A stretch of DNA of 64,000 bases from Bacillus thuringiensis (lineage in GTDB: Bacteria; Bacillota; Bacilli; Bacillales; Bacillaceae_G). Position numbers and translations under genes: made by a program. This document shows positions 60,774 to 64,000 of the stretch, piece by piece. Below the pieces are notes generated by a model, which ran no database searches, was not told the DNA's origin, and saw only the letters and a program-made list of their open reading frames with translations. The DNA is taken from contig NZ_CP155562.1 of the NCBI RefSeq assembly GCF_022095615.2, positions 1 to 64,000 of the forward strand, written 5' to 3'. Within the stretch, counting starts at the first letter, position 1, and each line of letters starts with the position of its first letter.

Positions 60774-63674
60774 GTGGCATCTAAAAATAAGTTTGAAAAA
60801 GAACTGGAGAAAGCCGTGTTGAAGGTATTAATAAAACATTGGCGATTTTTCCTATTACTATCCGGTATATTATTTGTTTGGATTACAAGATACGAAATTT
60901 CAAATCGATTAATCCAGATTGTGCCAATTGTGAAAAGGGTTGTACATGTTAGTCTACTCCTACTATTTATTGGGACTATATTTTGGATAACTAGATGTAT
61001 TGTTTTATATAGGCTGGAAAAGAAGTCTTATAAATACGTTTTAGTTATTCCTCATATGTCCGATGATGCTAAAGTAGATCAATTAGGAGATATGATTCGA
61101 CAAGTGCATGGTGAGGGAAGAAAACCACTAGAACAATTGTGGAAGGGTCGCGATTGGTACAGATTACTTATGTATCAGCCGGAAGATATAGATGGGAAGA
61201 GTCAAAAGGTTCGATTTTATTTAGGTGGACCAGAAGAGAATTTAGCTTATTTAGTTAAAGCGTTTCGAAATGTATATAAGAACGCTGAGGTCATAGAACA
61301 AAATATAGAAGATATTCCGTTTCCGCGTAATAAATTGTTTGGTGGTGCTGTTGGCGGGAGAATGAAATTAAAGACGAAAAAGTCTTTATCATTAGCCCAG
61401 TATAAAACTGATAAACTCCCACAGCTTATAAGTGGAATGGAAGAAAAGACTTGGATTGATGTTTCTTTTTCACCAGATCGAGACTATCGATTAACAAGAA
61501 GAATCAAAAAAGAAGAAGCAGAATTAAAGGATCGAAAGAGAATAGAAAAAGATTTAGATGTGTTTCAGAAAACAGAAGCAAAGGTTTTAACGCAACGATT
61601 TTTAGGGAAAGAAACAGCGTTTCAAGTTTGTGTTTCTGTAGCGACTGAGGTATATCCTGGTGTCAGAATGCTAAAAGGTTTAGGGAATATCATAGCGAGT
61701 ATGATGGCTGATGTAAATGAACTTCGTTACCGTTCGTTTCGTCGGTCTATTTGGCGTATCCCAATTCCTTATTACGGGCGTATGACTTGGACTGGATCAG
61801 AACTTGTTAATTTGCTTCACCTTCCAAATATCAAAGGTGATAAAGAGGATGTATCTGAAAATAAGATTCTTTATTTAGAAAGTGGAGAGAAAATGTTACC
61901 TGAAGGTATTTTATCTGAAGGGTTGGAAATCGGAACGTTAGTTCATCCTCTAGAGAAAAACCGTACAGTAAAGATATTGAATGAAGTGTTTAAAAAAATG
62001 GGATGTATAGTTGGAACTACTGGTGCAGGGAAAAGTACTGTAGCAGCTAATGTGCTAGATAGTGCTATGAAACTTTGGATTGAAAATCCAGATGATGCAA
62101 GTGGTTTTTCATTGTTTGATCCAACCCCAGATTTGGCAATTGTTATGTTAAATCGACTGTTAAAGGCTGAATTAGAAGGAGCAAAAATACCTTGGGAAAA
62201 GGTGCATTTCATTCGTTTTCGAGATACTGATTATCCACCGGCGATTAACTTATTACATTGTAATCCAGGTGAGGATATGCAAACGGTGGTTGACTCCATT
62301 TTTGATAGTATTAAAGCTCTTGTTCCAAATCCAGCCCCACAAACGGAGAGAATTCTAAAATCGATTATTGGAACGCTATTATGTGATGGAAGCCAAAAGC
62401 ATTCTACATTAAGTATTATTTCATTTTGTACAGATGAATTGTTTAGAGAGCGTGTATTAGATGGTTTAGAAGGTCCAGAGTCAACGTACTATAGAAATGT
62501 TTGGAAAAATGAAATAGGGAACGCGCTAGAAGATAGTGTGCAGCCTTTGTTGAACCGATTGGATATATTCAGGAGCAGTACATACTTAAAACGTATATAC
62601 GGGCAATCTGAGTTCGCTTTAGATATCTTTAATTGGATGGAAAAAGGACATATTATCTTTTACGATTTGTCAGGTATGGCGAATACAGATATTAAGTTAA
62701 CGATTGGCTACATTATGAATCAGTATCACCGTGTTGTGCAAAAAAGACAGGTGGGGTCAAAATTACACCTAACGTTTATAGATGAGGCTCACAAAGTACA
62801 AGTTCCAATTCTCCCTAAAATTGTAGCGGAAGACCGGAAGTACGGATTGGGACTTTGGATTATTACGCAGCAAATTTCAGGACAGCTAGATAAGGAATTA
62901 ACGGATGCTCTTACGGAAATAGGCGGTAATTTCTTTGTTTGTAGACAAGGGAAGTCTTCGGCTAAAACTCTAGAGGGAGTTATGCAAGGGAAATTTCGGG
63001 CTGAGTATTTACAAGGGTTACCCGACTTACATGCAGCCATTCAAACGCAAGATAAGTTTGAAGGAGAAGCGAAAAATGTGTGGTGCATGATAAAAGCGAA
63101 ACCTCTAGACCGCTATAGACCAAATGGCAAGATTGCAACGTATGGAAATGATAAAGAAATTGCTGATTCTAATGAATGGACATACAAAAAAATAGGTGAA
63201 TTGGAGAAGCGAGGAAAGTCAGCTGAAGAAATAGATCGAGAAATTAACCTTTTCTTATATGGCCAAGACATAACAGCTTCAACTAAAGTGAACTTGAAAA
63301 AAGAGGATGAATCACTCTTTGAAAAGGCCGAAAAAGAGGCGGCGCAAGAGGAATCGCTCTTTGAGAAAGCTGAAGAGGCGGCGCAAGAGGAATCGCTCTT
63401 TGAGAAAGCTGAAGAGGCGACGCAAAAGGAATCGCTCTTTGAGAAAACCGAAGAGGCGACGCGAGAGGAATCGCCTGTCATTATGGATATGCCTTTTCCC
63501 TGGGATATGGAGAACACCGATCATATTTTTTTAAAAGAGAAAGAGGAAATTAATTATCCGTTTGAAACGGGGGATGACGATAAAGAAAAGTATCCCGTTG
63601 AAATTAAAAATGAGGAATTACAGAAAGTAGAAAACGCTGAATCAAAAGAAGAAAAAAGTATCTTTGACTTTTGA
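60774..63674 (+). CDS. VirD4/VirB4-like transfer ATPase
   Basis: This 966-residue membrane-anchored ATPase has two N-terminal helices (about 25-45 and 55-80), then a basic cytoplasmic region. A RecA-like motor domain carries Walker A GCIVGTTGAGKSTVAANVL (about residue 415), LFDPTPDLA, Walker B LHLTFIDEAHKV (about 667) and WIITQQISGQLDKELTDAL. This is the HerA/VirB4/TraG superfamily that pumps DNA or powers type IV secretion. The C-terminal 120 residues are acidic and hold four tandem ESLFEKAEE repeats. The GTG at 60774 is ten bases after AAAGGA. It is the key protein linking the Tad pilus genes to possible conjugation. Confidence 0.85.
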   Translation: MASKNKFEKELEKAVLKVLIKHWRFFLLLSGILFVWITRYEISNRLIQIVPIVKRVVHVSLLLLFIGTIFWITRCIVLYRLEKKSYKYVLVIPHMSDDAKVDQLGDMIRQVHGEGRKPLEQLWKGRDWYRLLMYQPEDIDGKSQKVRFYLGGPEENLAYLVKAFRNVYKNAEVIEQNIEDIPFPRNKLFGGAVGGRMKLKTKKSLSLAQYKTDKLPQLISGMEEKTWIDVSFSPDRDYRLTRRIKKEEAELKDRKRIEKDLDVFQKTEAKVLTQRFLGKETAFQVCVSVATEVYPGVRMLKGLGNIIASMMADVNELRYRSFRRSIWRIPIPYYGRMTWTGSELVNLLHLPNIKGDKEDVSENKILYLESGEKMLPEGILSEGLEIGTLVHPLEKNRTVKILNEVFKKMGCIVGTTGAGKSTVAANVLDSAMKLWIENPDDASGFSLFDPTPDLAIVMLNRLLKAELEGAKIPWEKVHFIRFRDTDYPPAINLLHCNPGEDMQTVVDSIFDSIKALVPNPAPQTERILKSIIGTLLCDGSQKHSTLSIISFCTDELFRERVLDGLEGPESTYYRNVWKNEIGNALEDSVQPLLNRLDIFRSSTYLKRIYGQSEFALDIFNWMEKGHIIFYDLSGMANTDIKLTIGYIMNQYHRVVQKRQVGSKLHLTFIDEAHKVQVPILPKIVAEDRKYGLGLWIITQQISGQLDKELTDALTEIGGNFFVCRQGKSSAKTLEGVMQGKFRAEYLQGLPDLHAAIQTQDKFEGEAKNVWCMIKAKPLDRYRPNGKIATYGNDKEIADSNEWTYKKIGELEKRGKSAEEIDREINLFLYGQDITASTKVNLKKEDESLFEKAEKEAAQEESLFEKAEEAAQEESLFEKAEEATQKESLFEKTEEATREESPVIMDMPFPWDMENTDHIFLKEKEEINYPFETGDDDKEKYPVEIKNEELQKVENAESKEEKSIFDF
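63310..63471 (+). repeat. Four tandem 39-42-bp coding repeats
   Basis: The unit begins GAATCGCTCTTTGAGAAAGC and encodes about 13 residues (ESLFEKAEEAAQE). The first copy is 42 bp and diverged, and the next three are 39 bp. It lies in the acidic tail of the large ATPase and is prone to copy-number change by slippage. Confidence 0.88.
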
Positions 63675-63694
63675 TGGTGGGAAGGAGGATGAAG

Positions 63695-64000
63695 ATGATT
63701 TTAACCACTGAGGATGAACAATTATTGATGGATATTCATACACATATCTATTTAGATTTTGAATATATTCGTATGAAAAATTATCCTAATCATAAAGAAA
63801 AATCCGTCTACGCAAGACTGGCGAAACTAGAGAAAGAAAACTACATCAAAAGTGAAAGACATCCAGTAGCAAGTATTCGTGGGAAGCGTAGGCGATCAGG
63901 TAACGGATCAAATATTTATACACTTGATAAGTACGGGGTTGAAATGGTGCGGGAGTTGAGAGGGGAGGTTCATTGGAATTACAAATGGTCCAATCGAGTT
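63695..64000 (+). CDS. Replication-relaxation-type winged-helix protein (partial)
   Basis: The first 102 residues of a protein run off the window end. The ATG at 63695 is chosen because GGAGG lies seven bases upstream. The visible part is a winged helix: TTEDEQLLMDIHTHIYLDFE, then SVYARLAKLEKENYIKSERH, then SNIYTLDKYGVEMVREL. This is how proteins of the Replic_Relax type begin; they are often found next to transfer ATPases on Gram-positive plasmids and are thought to act on oriT or origin DNA. It follows the ATPase gene by 20 bp, so it is in the same operon. Confidence 0.65.
   Translation, partial: MILTTEDEQLLMDIHTHIYLDFEYIRMKNYPNHKEKSVYARLAKLEKENYIKSERHPVASIRGKRRRSGNGSNIYTLDKYGVEMVRELRGEVHWNYKWSNRV

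Noticed and set aside
61943..62212. Opposite-strand ORFs inside the large ATPase gene
   Set aside because: Shadows of a well-supported coding frame. The Ser/Phe-rich and Arg/Lys-rich frames at 63113-63534 are by-products of the coding repeats.
1..64000. CRISPR arrays, tRNA or rRNA genes
   Set aside because: I saw no regularly spaced repeats of the CRISPR kind, no cloverleaf-type tRNA sequence and no rRNA stretch on either strand. A covariance search was not possible.

Overview
The window is AT-rich Bacillus DNA from a large plasmid of the Bacillus cereus group, almost certainly B. thuringiensis. It holds a complete cry1Ac protoxin gene, IS231, IS232 and Tn4430 (the classic companions of cry genes), an actin-type ParMR partition system and a winged-helix replication protein. 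The closest match I can name from memory is the cry1Ac plasmid of serovar kurstaki (pHT73-like). That identification is inference, not the result of a search.

Layout. (1) 1-13755, the insecticidal island. cry1Ac, a peptidoglycan amidase and the 3' part of a KefB-type antiporter lie between two oppositely oriented IS232 copies, and IS231 cuts the antiporter. Target-site duplications and the transposon ends show that this block was inverted by recombination between the IS232 copies. (2) 13756-17949, the resolvase and transposase half of a Tn3-family transposon. Its missing left end lies at 3138-3175 inside the inverted block. (3) 18263-29834, Tn4430 (tnpA, tnpI, resolution site) with IS231 insertions in both terminal repeats. 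Its right end also carries a nested IS231-like cassette with a passenger gene, and that transposase is split by a group II intron. (4) 29835-33400, an IS110-family element with a likely bridge RNA, a degenerate tyrosine recombinase and repeats. (5) 33500-39550, plasmid maintenance: parR, parM, a candidate parC, a third IS232 with its target duplication, and rep. (6) 39914-44733, a regulatory block: alpha/beta hydrolase, histidine kinase and response regulator in one operon, then three small XRE regulators with palindromic operators. (7) 44742-64000, a transfer-like region. It has a complete Tad/Flp-type pilus set: prepilin peptidase, S-layer-anchored protein, large secreted protein, CpaB, TadZ, TadA, TadB, TadC, pilin and TadE. 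Small membrane proteins follow, then a large VirD4/VirB4-like ATPase and the start of a replication-relaxation-type winged-helix protein.

The strongest candidates for something new are in region 7. Two structured RNA candidates, 479 and 133 nt long, share a long-range terminal stem with compensatory differences and bracket the pilus locus. The pilus locus is coupled to a DNA-translocase-like ATPase, which suggests a Tad-pilus-based conjugation machine rather than a standard VirB system. The hydrolase-kinase-regulator operon beside rep may be a signalling switch for replication or transfer.
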